Below are positions 35,303 through 35,964 of a stretch of DNA of 35,964 nt, in pieces (position 1 is the stretch's first letter; each line of letters opens with the position of its first letter). The notes under the pieces are model-generated. The model saw only the letters and a list, made by a program, of their open reading frames with translations, made no database searches and had not been told where the DNA came from. Source of the DNA: Cyanobacteria bacterium M_surface_10_m2_119 (GTDB lineage: Bacteria; Cyanobacteriota; Cyanobacteriia; PCC-6307; Cyanobiaceae); assembly GCA_016882525.1 (NCBI GenBank), contig VGPU01000022.1, positions 1-35,964 of the forward strand, read 5' to 3'. The translations under genes and the position numbers were made by a program.

Positions 35303-35796
35303 CGGCAGCAACGCAGCGAGCCCTGGCAACCCGAGCGCTGGTGCCCCTCGGCGTGCTGGCCCTGATCGGCTGTGCCGGAGCCCGGTCGGAACCCACACGC
35401 CTGCCGTTCACCCTGACCTGCCGCCTCGAGGGGGACGCGCCGATTGTGCTGCGCGTCTCGCCGGCGCTGCAGCAGGTGGAAACCCTCGATCCACGCAGCG
35501 GCGATGTGGTGAACACGATCACCACCCGGGAACCGCCTCCCGAGCTGGGCGGCGGCATCATCGACGACACAAGCGTGACCATCTCAGCGGAGGAGGTGAC
35601 CTGGGAAGAACGGATGTACCGCCCCCAGTTCGCGCGCGAAAGCCATCGCATCGACCGCCGCACCCTGGCCTACCGCAGGGAAGAGGCCTTCCAGATCGAC
35701 ATGGGCCCGGAGATGGCGAGGGAGATCCGCACCGGCCAGTGCACCAGCCTGGATGGCGTGCAAGAAGGATCCGCCGTTACCCCCTCTCCCCGCTGA
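35299..35796 (+). CDS. Lipoprotein, hypothetical
   Basis: A 165-residue protein with a lipoprotein signal peptide (LVPLGVLALIGC, Cys25). The mature part is beta-rich, with PFTLTCRLEGDAPIVLRVSP, GGGIIDDTSVTISAEEVTWE and RESHRIDRRTLAYRREEAF. A second cysteine lies near the C-terminus (TGQCTSLDG). The pattern of short beta strands with an early and a late cysteine is like small periplasmic domains, but there is no family I can name. ATG 35299 overlaps the upstream stop by four bases, so it is in an operon with the membrane protein. Confidence 0.7.
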   Translation: MTAATQRALATRALVPLGVLALIGCAGARSEPTRLPFTLTCRLEGDAPIVLRVSPALQQVETLDPRSGDVVNTITTREPPPELGGGIIDDTSVTISAEEVTWEERMYRPQFARESHRIDRRTLAYRREEAFQIDMGPEMAREIRTGQCTSLDGVQEGSAVTPSPR

Positions 35797-35837
35797 GCGG
35801 CTGGAGCTGCCCAGGAGGCAGCCCTGGCCCACCCACA

Positions 35838-35868
35838 AACAAAAAGCCCCCACCTTGCGGAGGGGGCT
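35838..35868 (-). terminator. Terminator for a minus-strand gene entering from the right
   Basis: AGCCCCC (35845-35851) and GGGGGCT (35862-35868) form a seven-base-pair stem. On the minus strand the stem is followed by TTTTTGTTTG, a classic T tract, so it ends transcription from the right. It lies about 60 bases after the possible stop at 35929. Confidence 0.75.
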
Positions 35869-35928
35869 CTCGGGATTCCGTCAGGGCTCCGCTCTGGAGC
35901 CCTTGTCAACACTCGCGTGCTGCTTGGC

Positions 35929-35964
35929 TCAGCCGGGGCTGTTGGCCTCAGCCGGACTATTGGC
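35929..35964 (-). CDS. Possible C-terminal end of a gene continuing beyond the window
   Basis: The minus-strand frame at the right edge encodes ANSPAEANSPG and a TGA at 35929-35931. The tail is Ala/Pro/Ser-rich with a short repeat (ANSPAE/ANSPG). A good minus-strand terminator lies just beyond. Only 11 residues are visible, so product and even coding status are uncertain. Confidence 0.35.
   Translation of the reverse strand, partial: ANSPAEANSPG

Overview
This 36 kb window is GC-rich chromosomal DNA that looks like a picocyanobacterium of the Synechococcus/Cyanobium type. The taxonomic signals are a cyanobacterial chorismate lyase (Ycf21-like), a cyanobacterial AbrB regulator (cyAbrB), dnaB next to mnmG, and several HIP1-type GCGATCGC palindromes (2522-2529, 10630-10637, 22956-22963, 24405-24412). 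I saw no tRNA, rRNA, insertion sequence, prophage or CRISPR array. The family calls are recognised from protein sequence alone; no database search was run.

Layout. Positions 1-8919 (mostly + strand) are housekeeping: the end of dnaB, mnmG, a one-helix protein with a GspC/PilP-like C-terminus, chorismate lyase, a helix-turn-helix-like protein, two minus-strand genes (an Arg/Glu-rich protein and a SprT-like metalloprotease, the latter followed by a 33-residue membrane microprotein), a small anchored protein and ligA. Positions 8941-14006 (mostly - strand) hold valS followed by a tight run of an MliC-like protein, an SDR oxidoreductase and a VTT-family membrane protein, plus two small ORFs. Positions 14102-25316 are the most distinctive part. 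A four-gene overlapping operon (DUF2157, GDYXXLXY, solute-binding lipoprotein, MscS channel) is followed, after two minus-strand genes, by a second solute-binding/MscS pair and a large P-type ATPase. The solute-binding/MscS pair is therefore duplicated, and neither copy has ABC permease or ATPase genes beside it. The second binding-protein gene carries a frameshift.

Positions 25303-28246 hold a small membrane protein, a glycine-rich probably exported protein broken by an in-frame TGA, an RTX calcium-binding protein broken by a +1 frameshift, and an Hsp20 chaperone preceded by a very long hairpin. Positions 28338-31579 (- strand) hold a b-type cytochrome, an isoprenylcysteine-methyltransferase-like protein with its ribosome site inside a hairpin, cyAbrB, two small overlapping membrane genes, a Nudix hydrolase and another small membrane ORF. 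Positions 31580-35964 are gene-poor: a terminator, three consecutive hairpins that could be a small RNA, a one-domain EamA protein, two lipoproteins, a protein whose coding frame continues past two in-frame stops, a membrane protein, and the last residues of a possible minus-strand gene.

The main candidate for an undescribed system is the duplicated solute-binding-protein/MscS pair, which suggests a periplasmic ligand sensor coupled to a mechanosensitive-type channel. The second theme is a cluster of interrupted genes at five sites. They could be real decay, recoding or assembly error, and raw-read checks would separate these.
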